A stretch of 39,328 nt of DNA from an uncultured Pirellulaceae bacterium (GTDB taxonomy: Bacteria; Planctomycetota; Planctomycetia; Pirellulales; Pirellulaceae), in contig CALFWL010000183.1 in assembly GCA_937928215.1 (NCBI GenBank), forward strand, positions 1 through 39,328, read 5' to 3'. The position numbers and the translations under genes were made by a program. Below the pieces are notes generated by a model that made no database searches, was not told the origin of the DNA, and saw only the letters and a program-made list of their open reading frames with translations. Positions 24,991 through 33,593 of this stretch are shown here, in pieces; position 1 is the stretch's first letter; each line of letters opens with the position of its first letter.

Positions 24991-26436
24991 CTACGCGTGC
25001 TGGCGAGCGACTTCAATCAAGGTGCGAACCATGCAGCCGCTGGCTCCTGCGTCGATCCAAGCTTTTGGTTTCGCGGCAAAGCTGGGGCCCGCGATGTCCA
25101 GATGTACCCAAGGAGTATCTTGCACGAATTCTTCCAGCAGTTTTCCAGCCGTCATGGCTCCCCCCCAACGCCCCTCGCCGGTGTTTTTAATGTCCGCAAT
25201 ATTGCTTTTAATTTGCTCGGCGAACTCATCATCCATCGGCAACTGCCAGACTTTTTCTCCCGCGGTTTTGGACGCAGTCGACACAGCGTCCGCCCAAGGT
25301 TGATCGTTTGTCATCAGCCCGACGATGTTCGGTCCGAGCGCAACCATGCAGGCTCCTGTCAGTGTGGCCAAGTCGATCAGTTTTCCGACCTCCTGTTCAA
25401 CGGCAACATCAATCGTGTCAGCCAACACCAGCCTGCCTTCGGCGTCCGTGTTCCGGATCTCGATTGTTTTTCCGCTGCGCGCCGTCACGACATCCCCCAG
25501 TCGGTAGCAGGTTCCGCTAATCATATTTTCGACCAGGCCCGTAAATCCGATCACGTTGACGGGAAGCTTCAGTTTCGCGATCGCCTGCATCGCTCCTACG
25601 ACAGTCGCTGCGCCAGCCATGTCGCATTTCATGTCGATCATGCCGTCGGACGGCTTGAGTGACAGGCCACCTGAGTCAAACGTGACTCCTTTGCCGACGA
25701 GCCCAAGCGGTTTCTGATCGGAAGGGCCTCCGTTGTATCGCATCATGACCAGCCGTGGTTTCATGGCAGACCCTTGAGCCACCGCCAGCAGCGCGCCGCA
25801 GCGTTCTTTCTTAAGTCGTTCTTCGTCCCAGACTTCAACTTCGAATCCGGATTCCTTTCCGGTCACAACACATTGCTCGGCAAAGGACTCGGGGAAGATG
25901 TCCGACGCCGGAAGGTTGACCAACTGCCGAGTCAAATTAATGCTCTCGCCAACGATCTGAGCATCATCGATCAGTTTGAGATCGTCGGTTGCCCAAACGA
26001 GTGTTTGAATTGGATTCGTTTTTTTCTCGTGACGATAAACATCCTGCCCGACGCAGCCGACCATCGATCCGGCAATGGCGTGATCCATGTGATCGACGTC
26101 CATGAAGAACGCGACTTTTTCGCGAGGCAGATCCGATAACTTTCGAGACGCCGCACCGGCAGCTTGATAAGCGTCGGCGGCGGTGAAGTCGTCCTGCTTT
26201 CCCAGTCCAACAATTACGGCGACGTCAGCCTTGATTCCAGCTGGAGCCAAAATGTTGGTGACTTTGGCGGAACCGGCGGACACTAACTTCGACCCGATCA
26301 GGTCTTCGATCGCCCCGTTGGTGGCTCGATTCAGTTCGGCCGCAGCCCCCGAGAGCGGTTTTTCATCCCAGATCCCCACGACGATGGCGTCAGCTGAAAT
26401 TTCGGTGATGGACTGGCTGGTCGGTTCGATTTTCAT
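24991..26436 (-). CDS. pepA: Leucyl aminopeptidase (M17 family)
   Basis: This cytosolic two-metal exopeptidase removes N-terminal leucine and other residues from peptides. ATG 26436 gives 481 residues (a TTG at 26445 is in frame but less likely). The N-terminal macro-like domain (1-160) precedes the catalytic domain: GLVGKGVTFDSGGLSLKP with the metal-binding lysine and aspartate, MIDMKCDMAGAATVVGAM, and the M17 signature NTDAEGRLVLAD. The C-terminal part has AMTAGKLLEEFV and WVHLDIAGP. All metal ligands and the bicarbonate-site arginine (EGR) are visible. Some PepA proteins also bind DNA with XerCD; whether that applies here cannot be told. Monocistronic; TACCC/GGGTA (24941-24956) is a possible weak terminator. 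Confidence 0.96.
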   Translation of the reverse strand: MKIEPTSQSITEISADAIVVGIWDEKPLSGAAAELNRATNGAIEDLIGSKLVSAGSAKVTNILAPAGIKADVAVIVGLGKQDDFTAADAYQAAGAASRKLSDLPREKVAFFMDVDHMDHAIAGSMVGCVGQDVYRHEKKTNPIQTLVWATDDLKLIDDAQIVGESINLTRQLVNLPASDIFPESFAEQCVVTGKESGFEVEVWDEERLKKERCGALLAVAQGSAMKPRLVMMRYNGGPSDQKPLGLVGKGVTFDSGGLSLKPSDGMIDMKCDMAGAATVVGAMQAIAKLKLPVNVIGFTGLVENMISGTCYRLGDVVTARSGKTIEIRNTDAEGRLVLADTIDVAVEQEVGKLIDLATLTGACMVALGPNIVGLMTNDQPWADAVSTASKTAGEKVWQLPMDDEFAEQIKSNIADIKNTGEGRWGGAMTAGKLLEEFVQDTPWVHLDIAGPSFAAKPKAWIDAGASGCMVRTLIEVARQHA

Positions 26437-26564
26437 AAGGAGCAAGTTTCGTTAGTGTGTAAAAGCGATGGCGGTTAATCTATCGCTGTGGGGCAGCTTT
26501 TCAAGCTGTCCATGAATGGAGATGGGGCGGGCAACGGCATGTCCCGTCAAATTTAGGAGTATTT

Positions 26565-28409
26565 GTGGGTTATCGATCACTACAAGACTGTGTACACGAC
26601 CTGGAACACAACGGGTATTTGATTCGCCTAGATGAGGAGGTCGACCCGAATCTGGAAGCGGCCGAGATCCAACGGCGAGTCTACTCGTCAGGTGGTCCCG
26701 CGATATTGTTCGGCAACGTCAAAGGTTGCTCCTTTCCGATGGTGTCCAATCTGTTTGGAACGTTGGAGCGGGCCAGATACATCTTTCGCGATACCTTCGA
26801 GAACGTCCAGCGAGCAATCCAGCTGAAGGTCGCTCCCGAAGAAGCGCTCAAGAATCCGTTCAAGTACTGGCGGGCGCCACTGATCGCGTGGCAGATGCAG
26901 CCCAAGTGGGTTCGATCAGGCCCCGTGATGCAGAGTCAAACTCACCTGTCACTGTTGCCGCAAGTGAAAAGCTGGCCCGATGATGGAGGCCCGTTTGTCA
27001 CGCTGCCGCAGGTCTATTCCGAAGACGTGCGATCGCCCGGATTGATGAAATCCAATCTTGGCATGTATCGCGTTCAATTGGCGGGAAACGAGTACCAGCG
27101 TGATCAGGAAATCGGGATTCACTATCAGATTCATCGAGGAATTGGCGTTCAACATAAAGCGGCAATCGATGCGGGCCAGCCGTTTCGAGTGAACGTGTTT
27201 GTGGGAGGCAATCCTGCGATGACCGTCGCCGCCGTGATGCCGTTGCCCGAAGGAATGTCCGAACTGACGTTCGCGGGCGCGTTGGCGGGGCATCGAATTC
27301 CGATGGTGCGGCAATCGCTTGCCGCGTCGATTTACGCCGAAGCCGACTTTTGCATTAGCGGTACCATCGACCCGAATCGACGACTTCCCGAAGGGCCGTT
27401 CGGTGATCATCTGGGTTACTACAGTCTGCAACATGATTTTCCTGTGTTGAAGGTGGACAAGGTTTATCATCGCCATGGAGCCATCTGGCCTTTCACGGTG
27501 GTCGGGCGACCGCCGCAGGAGGACACGGTTTTTGGCGAGTTGATTCATGAGCTGACAGGGCCCGTGATTCCGACCGTGCTGCCGGGAATCAAGGCGGTCA
27601 ACGCGGTCGATGCTTCCGGCGTGCATCCGTTGCTGTTAGCGATCGGTAGCGAGCGATACGTGCCATACGCGGAAACGACTCGTCCGCAGGAACTGTTGAC
27701 TCAGGCCAACGCCGTGCTTGGTCAAGGGCAGATGTCACTGGCCAAGTATTTATGGATCATTGACGAAGCAGCCGATCCATCTTTGGATGTGAATGACATT
27801 GAAACGTTTTTCGTTCGAATGCTTGAACGAGTCGATTGGCAGCGCGATTTGCACTTTCACACTCGGACAACGATCGACACGCTTGATTATTCGGGCAGCG
27901 GATTCAATGAAGGTTCCAAAGTCGTGGTTGCGGCGGCGGGGCCCGTCATTCGCGAGTTGCCAACCCAGGTTCCAGCAGATTTGCAGCTGCCAGATGGATT
28001 CAGTGACCCTCGGGTTTGCCTGCCCGGCGTACTGGCGATTTGCGGACCAGCATTTTCTTCGAATTTTGGTGACCGAACAGACAGGGCCATCGCGAAATTC
28101 TGTCAATCGTTCGATGCGACCGCGTCCATCAATCGCTTTCCACTCGTCGTGATCGTTGACGACAGCCAGTTTGCCGCCGCCACGTTGAATAATTTTTTGT
28201 GGACAGTTTTTACTCGCAGCAATCCGGCCACGGACATGGAAGGAATTGAATCTTCGATCGATCAAAAACACTGGGGCTGTCGTGGCAGCCTGATCATCGA
28301 CGCTCGTATCAAGCCTCACCACGCACCGCCACTGATTGAAGAACCCTCAGTCAGCGCCAAAGTCGACGCCATGGCGGCTCGGGGCGGCCCGTTGTCGAAA
28401 TGGCTGTAG
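26565..28409 (+). CDS. UbiD family prenylated-FMN decarboxylase
   Basis: UbiD enzymes decarboxylate aromatic or unsaturated acids using prenylated FMN. The 614-residue protein starts at GTG 26565 behind AGGAG six bases upstream, which fixes the start. Motifs: YRSLQDCVHDLEHNGYLIRLDEEVDP at the N-terminus; IHYQIHRGIGVQH and VNVFVGGNPA in the cofactor region; LPEGPFGDHLGYYS, the classical UbiD motif with catalytic glutamate; and VVGRPPQEDT in the second half. The roughly 600-residue size matches the group annotated as menaquinone-biosynthesis decarboxylases (futalosine route) in Bacteroidetes and Planctomycetes, rather than the 490-residue E. coli UbiD. No mqn genes or flavin prenyltransferase (ubiX) adjoin, so a menaquinone role is inferred only. 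Confidence 0.88.
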   Translation: MGYRSLQDCVHDLEHNGYLIRLDEEVDPNLEAAEIQRRVYSSGGPAILFGNVKGCSFPMVSNLFGTLERARYIFRDTFENVQRAIQLKVAPEEALKNPFKYWRAPLIAWQMQPKWVRSGPVMQSQTHLSLLPQVKSWPDDGGPFVTLPQVYSEDVRSPGLMKSNLGMYRVQLAGNEYQRDQEIGIHYQIHRGIGVQHKAAIDAGQPFRVNVFVGGNPAMTVAAVMPLPEGMSELTFAGALAGHRIPMVRQSLAASIYAEADFCISGTIDPNRRLPEGPFGDHLGYYSLQHDFPVLKVDKVYHRHGAIWPFTVVGRPPQEDTVFGELIHELTGPVIPTVLPGIKAVNAVDASGVHPLLLAIGSERYVPYAETTRPQELLTQANAVLGQGQMSLAKYLWIIDEAADPSLDVNDIETFFVRMLERVDWQRDLHFHTRTTIDTLDYSGSGFNEGSKVVVAAAGPVIRELPTQVPADLQLPDGFSDPRVCLPGVLAICGPAFSSNFGDRTDRAIAKFCQSFDATASINRFPLVVIVDDSQFAAATLNNFLWTVFTRSNPATDMEGIESSIDQKHWGCRGSLIIDARIKPHHAPPLIEEPSVSAKVDAMAARGGPLSKWL

Positions 28410-28456
28410 CGTGATTTGCGATCTGTGGGTGATCTCGCGTGGAATTTCTTGTTGTC

Positions 28457-28462
28457 TATAAT
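28457..28462 (+). promoter_or_regulatory. Perfect -10 box (TATAAT) before the LOG gene
   Basis: A consensus TATAAT lies 64 bases upstream of the GTG start of the next gene. The matching -35 position (about 28434-28439, CTCGCG) is poor, so the promoter may be of the weak or activated kind. The box falls between ubiD and the LOG gene, consistent with separate transcription. Confidence 0.45.
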
Positions 28463-28525
28463 GGGCAACGTTGCGGATGCAATTGTGCATCTTCAGATTC
28501 ATCTTCTGTTTGATTGGAAAACCAC

Positions 28526-29371
28526 GTGAGCGATTCGGATTTGCAACAGCGACTCAAAGAGATCATGGAACACCCCAGTTATCGGCTGGCCTATCTGGAC
28601 CCTGACTTCATGCGAAAGGACGAACTGCGCCCACTTCGCTTGGAAATGGAATTGCTCAAGCCCGAGATGATGCTTGACGACGCAGGCATCAAATCCACGA
28701 TCGTCGCATTCGGAGGCACTCAGGTTTCGCCTCGAGAAGAAGGCGAACGAATGATGGCCGAGGCGAAAGCGGCGATCGAAAAAGACCCCGACAGCCACGC
28801 AGCCAAGCGGATGCTGATTCGAGCAGAACGAACTCTTTACAAGTCACGGTATTATGAAGAATGTCGTGAGTTCGCTCGTCTGGTGACCAGTTACAACAAG
28901 CAGTTTCGCGATGGCGAATTCATTATCAAAACCGGTGGTGGTCCCGGCATCATGGAGGCGGCTAATCGTGGAGCGTTTGAAGCCGGCGGCAAGTCGCTGG
29001 CGTTGAACATCACGCTGCCGTTCGAGCAAACGCCGAACAGTTATATCACGCCTGGGCTTTGCTTCCAGTTTAACTACTTTGCAGTCCGCAAGATGCATTT
29101 CTTGCTGCGAGCCAAAGCGTTGGTTTGCTTCCCCGGCGGGTTCGGCACGTTGGACGAACTGTTCACCACGCTGACGCTTCGTCAGACGGGCCGGATGCAG
29201 GAAATTCCAATCATTCTTTACAGCAAAGAATATTGGGACGGTATCATCGATTTTCAATATCTGGCCGACGAGGCCGTGATCAGTGACTCGCACTTGGACT
29301 TGTTCCAGTACACCGAAACGCCCGAAGAAACGTGGCAGGTCATCAAGGATTTTCACGGGGTGAAGGAATGA
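28526..29371 (+). CDS. LOG family protein (TIGR00730-like Rossmann fold)
   Basis: LOG proteins are nucleotide phosphoribohydrolases; some release cytokinin bases, and related ones act on purine nucleotides. From GTG 28526, with GGAA nearby, the product has 281 residues; a TTG at 28514 is in frame. The core shows IIKTGGGPGIMEAANRGAFEAGG and FPGGFGTLDELFTTLTLRQTG, the two nucleotide-binding signatures, with the PGGxGTxxE glutamate in place. An N-terminal extension of about 60 residues (LAYLDPDFMRKDELRPLRLEMELLKPE) precedes the domain and is typical of the longer LOG subfamily. Its 3' end overlaps the convergent zinc-ribbon gene by 29 bases. True substrate unknown. Confidence 0.87.
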   Translation: MSDSDLQQRLKEIMEHPSYRLAYLDPDFMRKDELRPLRLEMELLKPEMMLDDAGIKSTIVAFGGTQVSPREEGERMMAEAKAAIEKDPDSHAAKRMLIRAERTLYKSRYYEECREFARLVTSYNKQFRDGEFIIKTGGGPGIMEAANRGAFEAGGKSLALNITLPFEQTPNSYITPGLCFQFNYFAVRKMHFLLRAKALVCFPGGFGTLDELFTTLTLRQTGRMQEIPIILYSKEYWDGIIDFQYLADEAVISDSHLDLFQYTETPEETWQVIKDFHGVKE

Positions 29372-30326
29372 ATTCGGGTTCCCCCAGCGTGATATAAACT
29401 CGTGACAGCGACAGCATGCAAATACATAACGGAAAGCTGGAGGCAACGATCATGCTGGTCATGAATCGTCGACTGTGGTCTGAATGAGTTGCTTGCAGCT
29501 CCTGGAAGTTTCTACCCAGCACCGTGTTCTCATCGATCTGACCTCCCGCTTTTTGGATCAGGTCGCGATTCAATTCTCGCATGTGGCTAAAGTGAACAAA
29601 AATCGTGCTCAGTAGCATGAACAGCAACACGATTGCAGTCAGCCCTGTGATTCCATCAATGCCGGGCAAAAGAGGGCGTTGCCGAAAAAGTTTTGCTAAC
29701 GCGTTGATCAACTGACCGACTCCCAAAGCCAACAGGCATCCGGCAACGATCCAGATGACCCAACCAATCGCCACGAATGAGCGTTCGACCCCGGGGCTGA
29801 TCAGCAGATCACTGAAAGTCGCGAGGCTTGAGTCGCGAAGGGTCTGGCCGACTAGGTTCAACGGTTGGAACTCAATCACCGAAAATCGTGACGACAACAC
29901 GAACAGACCAAACCAGACGGCCAAGGCTCCAGACATGATGGCGGCCAGAAATCCGACAGACCGTCCGGTGTTACCGTACCCTTCAGTAGATTTCGGGCCT
30001 TTATCGGCTTGGGTCGCTGAAGGGGCGAGTGTTTCGGCAGGCGGCGAGGTAATCGTTGTGACGTTGTCGTTTGCCTTGACCGGGCGTGTAGGCAGTGGAG
30101 CCGAGCTACCATGCCCCGAGAGAATTTGTTCGAGGTCGCTGTAACTGTTTTCGAAAACGGACGCCGACGACAGATCGACGGAATCGCCAGCCGAAGCCGT
30201 CGTGCTGGCTGAACGAGTCTCACCCAGTTTGAAAGTGTGGCCGCACGTGCATTTCGCTTTCTTTCCCACCAGTTCCGGACGAACTTGTTGATACTTCTTT
30301 TGACACTCGGGGCAAGTCGCTTCCAA
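29343..30326 (-). CDS. Zinc-ribbon membrane protein, hypothetical
   Basis: The 327-residue product starts at TTG 30326, supported by GGAG eight bases upstream. An N-terminal zinc ribbon of the MJ0042 type, CPEC (5-8) and CTC (26-28) in KCTCGHTFKLGE, is followed by a Ser/Thr/Pro-rich linker (about 35-125). Four membrane segments follow: SVGFLAAIMSGALAVWFGLF, VAIGWVIWIVAGCLLALGVG, ITGLTAIVLLFMLLSTIFV and MTSMIVASSFPLCICMLSL. Such zinc-ribbon plus membrane proteins are very common in planctomycetes and have no known function. The small frame upstream ends 17 bases earlier and may be co-transcribed. The tail overlaps the LOG gene. Confidence 0.75.
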   Translation of the reverse strand: MEATCPECQKKYQQVRPELVGKKAKCTCGHTFKLGETRSASTTASAGDSVDLSSASVFENSYSDLEQILSGHGSSAPLPTRPVKANDNVTTITSPPAETLAPSATQADKGPKSTEGYGNTGRSVGFLAAIMSGALAVWFGLFVLSSRFSVIEFQPLNLVGQTLRDSSLATFSDLLISPGVERSFVAIGWVIWIVAGCLLALGVGQLINALAKLFRQRPLLPGIDGITGLTAIVLLFMLLSTIFVHFSHMRELNRDLIQKAGGQIDENTVLGRNFQELQATHSDHSRRFMTSMIVASSFPLCICMLSLSRVYITLGEPEFIPSPRENP

Positions 30327-30342
30327 AATTTACTCCAACAGC

Positions 30343-30528
30343 TCACGATAAAGACTGTAAATCAGGGGAAAACGTCCACGTCTCACCCGAACAGACCAAG
30401 CACTCGTTCATAAGTTCTTTGATGTTTCTATTCGGGATGACGTGTGAATAACCGAGTTTTTCCTGGAGTTGTGCCAGTTTACTTGCAAGTGGGTGCTCAG
30501 GATCAGCCTGTTGCCAGATTAACACCAC
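30343..30528 (-). CDS. Possible small gene or gene remnant upstream of the zinc-ribbon gene
   Basis: From GTG 30528 a 61-residue frame reads like real protein (LIWQQADPEHPLASKLAQLQEKLGYSH, NIKELMNECLVCSGETWTFSPD) with one CxxC-less cysteine pair. It ends 17 bases before the zinc-ribbon start, in operon-like order. The same frame continues upstream for about 29 sense codons that also look protein-like (DSGKTGSTAGQKRKIDHSLD) until a stop, with no ATG, so the N-terminus may have been lost. It could be a genuine GTG-start gene or the 3' remnant of a longer one. Family not recognised. Confidence 0.35.
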   Translation of the reverse strand: MVLIWQQADPEHPLASKLAQLQEKLGYSHVIPNRNIKELMNECLVCSGETWTFSPDLQSLS

Positions 30529-31666
30529 GCCAGACGGTAGCAGGGTATGATCGAGAGAATGATCGATTTTACGCTTTTGTCCGGCCGTGGAACCGGTCTT
30601 TCCCGAATCGTATTTTTACGGCGATCACAGTAAATTTGAGCGAAACTCGTTTGAATCAGCACAGTTTAGCACTCGCGAAACAATAACCTGCGGATTTGCA
30701 AGACAATCTGGCGTTGAAATACGTGGTTTTCGAGTACTCAAATCCGTCATTCAAAGTCTTGGCGAGCGCTTCCACACGATGGCAAAACACTTCGCGACAA
30801 GCCAACGGCAAATATTCTACATTATCCACGGCTTGGTGAAGTGGTTCACTCCGGTATGTCGAAGGCTCCATGCAGCAAGGAAGAATTTTTCCTCGGAAGA
30901 GGAATTGAGGCTGTATTCCAAATGAATTTTCCGTATAGATTGTTATCGTGATCTCTTCCTGTCGGGTCGACCACTGAATGCCAGAATTTCCAACCAAGCA
31001 CGAACCAAACTTAGGACCGAGCGGTTTATTAAAGCCGTCTTTCGCGGAGCGAAGGCAACGCGCGGCGCAACGTTTCATGGAACTTTCGCGGATCGAAAGG
31101 CGACTCTTGTTTGTCGTACGCTCCATAGGATTGTTGTCCTTTAGTTGGATTGCCATTGCTTTGAGTGTGATCGTGTTGTTTGCACCCATGACATCGGTGT
31201 TTCAAGCATTAGGTGGAAATGAGATCGTTGACGTGGAGCAGGAAGAATGTTCTGTCAAGATCGAAGAGTCTCTTCGTGAGGTGCGTCAGCGTCGCGAGGT
31301 TCCCGGTCTTCGCGTTGCTCAAACGTTGCCATTGAGCACGTCAATCAAGTCGCGTGCTCACCGTCGTTCGCGCCGCAGCGAGCGAGATTTTCTCAATGGA
31401 ACTGGCGGCTGGCTCCGGTTGTAGCTTCGGTGCCAGCAAGTGATTGTTCTTGGAGTCAGTCCGACATGACTTCCCATTCACGCGAGTACGTTCGATGCGA
31501 ATGCCGCCAAATACCAAATGCGTTTTGGCAGCGAGCAATTGAAGTACTTGATTGAGCGAACGTATTCAACGCGTTCCCACGTTCACCGGAGCGGGTGCAA
31601 GCATCTCTCCATATTTTGTTACGTCCCCGTGTTCCTCACCCATTCGTAAAGTAATCAGGCGATTCC
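30529..31666. other. Gene-poor region of 1.1 kb
   Basis: No convincing gene. It holds copy 2 of the dispersed repeat (31011-31129). A plus-strand frame at 30978-31424 runs through that repeat and then encodes one hydrophobic stretch (IGLLSFSWIAIALSVIVLFAP) before turning Arg/Ser-rich; it may be chance or a decayed membrane protein. A minus-strand frame at 30656-31189 also crosses the repeat and has no family features. No tRNA or terminator was found. The SulP promoter should lie near the right end. Confidence 0.45.
31011..31129 (+). repeat. Dispersed palindromic repeat, copy 2
   Basis: This copy starts TTAGGACCGAGCGGTTTA and has the same order of modules as copy 1 (20774-20880, opposite strand), with a 12-base insertion near 31060-31071. 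The first palindrome has stem TTCGC/GCGAA with loop GGA, where copy 1 has loop TCC, as if the loop had been inverted. The second palindrome is TTTCGCGGATCGAAA here versus a GGA-loop version in copy 1. The right ends also agree, TTTGTCG-ACGCTCC. It stands in the gene-poor region before sulP. Confidence 0.8.
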
Positions 31667-33508
31667 ATGCTTCAGACCGGCCCATTCACGATGTTCAAAG
31701 AAACCAAGCACTGGAAAACAGATATTCCTTCCGGGTTGGTTGTTTTTCTTGTCGCGATTCCACTTTGCCTTGGCATCGCTTTGGCTTCAGGCGCGTCAGC
31801 AATGTCCGGTGTCATCGCCGGTATTGTCGGTGGCTTGATCGTGACCTTGTTCAGTAATTCCTCACTTGGCGTCAGCGGTCCTGCGGCTGGCTTGGTGGCC
31901 ATCGTCGCACCGGCGATCGTTCAGCTGGGGTTCGGCAACTTTTTGTTGGCTGTTGTGTTGGCTGGAGTGATTCAGTTTCTACTGGGGCTCTTCAAAGCGG
32001 GCACGATTGGCTACTACTTTCCGTCCTCGGTGATCAAAGGAATGCTGGCCGCAATCGGTCTGATCATTATCCTCAAACAGATCCCACACGCTCTGGGCTA
32101 TGACAAGGTTCCAGAAGGTGATTTGGCGTTTCGTCAAGCCGATGGATACAACACCTTCGATGAAATTGGGCATGCCTTGGGACTGATCACGCCCTCGGCC
32201 CTGATCATCACGTTGGTATGTCTGACGATTTTAATTCTGTGGGAACAAAAGTTCATGAAGAAAATGAGCTTCACCAATATCATTCAAGGGCCGCTCGTAG
32301 CGGTCATCGCTGGGATCGTGCTCAGCCTAGGTTTTGGCTCTATCGATTCAATGAAGCTTGAAAAAGAACACTTGGTACAGCTTCCAGACACGATCGAGTT
32401 TACGTTTCCGCATTTCAAACCGTCTGCAATCACTTCGGCGAAAATGCAATTGGGGCATGGTTCTCATGGTGAAGACCATGGCTCCGCAGAGCCTGACGAT
32501 GACAAACTGGCGACAGCAGAAGAGAAACTCAAAACGCTTGAAGAAACCGTGAAAGACATTTCCGATCCGGAAGTTGCGAACACGCTCGTCCCTGCGATTA
32601 CGAGCCTTCGGGCGTCATTGGATTCTGCCGGCTCGGAAGCCTCTGCTGGGGAAGAATCAGAACGCGGCGTATCGGCCTTTCGCGCTGCAATGCTGATCCT
32701 TGTGACGGCACTGACGCTGGCGATTGTTGCCAGTTTGGAATCACTGTTGTGTGCTGAAGCGACGGACAAGCTTGACCCACAGCGACGACAAACAGATCTC
32801 AATCAAGAGCTTCGTGCTCAAGGAATCGGGAACTTCGTTTCCGGCATGGTGGGCGGACTGCCGGTGACTCAGGTGATTGTCAGAAGCTCGACGAACATCC
32901 AATCGGGAGCTCAGTCCAGATTCGCCGCGTTCGTGCACGGGATCTTCTTAATCGTCTGTGTGGTCGCGATTCCCAACGTACTGAACTTGATTCCGTTGGC
33001 AAGCCTTGCGGCGATTCTGTTCGTGGTTGGTTACAAGTTGGCTCATCCATCAAAATTCAAAGCGATGTACAGCCAGGGCTGGACTCAGTTTCTTCCCTTC
33101 ATCATCACCATCACGGCGATCTTGCGGACCGATTTGCTGATTGGAATCGGCATCGGGTTGATCGCTTCTTTGTTCTTCATCCTGCGAAGTAGCTATTTCA
33201 AATCGCTATGGGTCAATACGAGTGAAGAAGATGGCAAAAAAACACACCGGCTGACGCTTGCCGAACGAGTTTTCTTTATCAACAAAGGCAACATTCAAAC
33301 GGCGTTACAAACCGTCGATCCGGGAGAGAAAGTCGTTGTCGATGCGTCCAACACCGTGCACATGGACCAAGACGTGTTGGACATTTTTGAAGACTTCAAA
33401 ACTCATGCCCAGTACGACAATATTGAGATTGAGTGGATCGGCACGCCTGGTGACGACGCCAATAATGATCCGGCTCGTATCCAGAGTTTGGAAGCTGCCA
33501 AATCTTGA
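31667..33508 (+). CDS. SulP family anion transporter with acidic insertion
   Basis: The 613-residue protein is an SLC26/SulP carrier, relatives of which import sulfate or bicarbonate. ATG 31667 is used; ATG 31691 (MFKETKHWKTDIPSG) fits homologue starts as well. Transport motifs: DIPSGLVVFLVAIPLCLGIALASG (TM1), SVSGPAAGLVAI-like TM3, FPSSVIKGMLAAIG, and after the insertion LESLLCAEATDKLDP, GIGNFVSGMVGGLPVTQVIVRSS. The C-terminal 100 residues form a STAS-like domain (VVDASNTVHMDQDVLDIFEDF). Residues about 262-333 are an extra hydrophilic insert rich in His, Asp and Glu (LGHGSHGEDHGSAEPDDD) with a coiled-coil stretch between membrane helices. This SulP clade often neighbours carbonic anhydrase, but none is present here. 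The substrate is unproven; bicarbonate or sulfate is possible. Confidence 0.88.
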   Translation: MLQTGPFTMFKETKHWKTDIPSGLVVFLVAIPLCLGIALASGASAMSGVIAGIVGGLIVTLFSNSSLGVSGPAAGLVAIVAPAIVQLGFGNFLLAVVLAGVIQFLLGLFKAGTIGYYFPSSVIKGMLAAIGLIIILKQIPHALGYDKVPEGDLAFRQADGYNTFDEIGHALGLITPSALIITLVCLTILILWEQKFMKKMSFTNIIQGPLVAVIAGIVLSLGFGSIDSMKLEKEHLVQLPDTIEFTFPHFKPSAITSAKMQLGHGSHGEDHGSAEPDDDKLATAEEKLKTLEETVKDISDPEVANTLVPAITSLRASLDSAGSEASAGEESERGVSAFRAAMLILVTALTLAIVASLESLLCAEATDKLDPQRRQTDLNQELRAQGIGNFVSGMVGGLPVTQVIVRSSTNIQSGAQSRFAAFVHGIFLIVCVVAIPNVLNLIPLASLAAILFVVGYKLAHPSKFKAMYSQGWTQFLPFIITITAILRTDLLIGIGIGLIASLFFILRSSYFKSLWVNTSEEDGKKTHRLTLAERVFFINKGNIQTALQTVDPGEKVVVDASNTVHMDQDVLDIFEDFKTHAQYDNIEIEWIGTPGDDANNDPARIQSLEAAKS

Positions 33509-33539
33509 TCGATGAATGTTGACCGATAGGGCGAGCAAA

Positions 33540-33567
33540 AAATGCGGTCTGATGTCAGGCCGCATTT
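33540..33567. terminator. Bidirectional terminator between sulP and cca
   Basis: AAATGCGGTCTGA and TCAGGCCGCATTT pair over up to 13 bp (one G-U) around a tiny loop. The stem is preceded by A residues (T-run on the minus strand) and ends in TTT on the plus strand. It lies midway between the convergent stops at 33508 and 33594. Confidence 0.88.
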
Positions 33568-33593
33568 GAATCCGCGACCATCGCAAGGTGAAT

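Noticed and set aside
30656-31189. Minus-strand 177-codon frame
   Set aside because: Runs through the same repeat, unusual Cys/Arg-rich composition, no start signal or domain.
30978-31424. Plus-strand 148-codon frame with one hydrophobic segment
   Set aside because: About 40 codons of it are the dispersed repeat 31011-31129 and the tail is Arg/Ser-rich without family resemblance; not listed as a gene.
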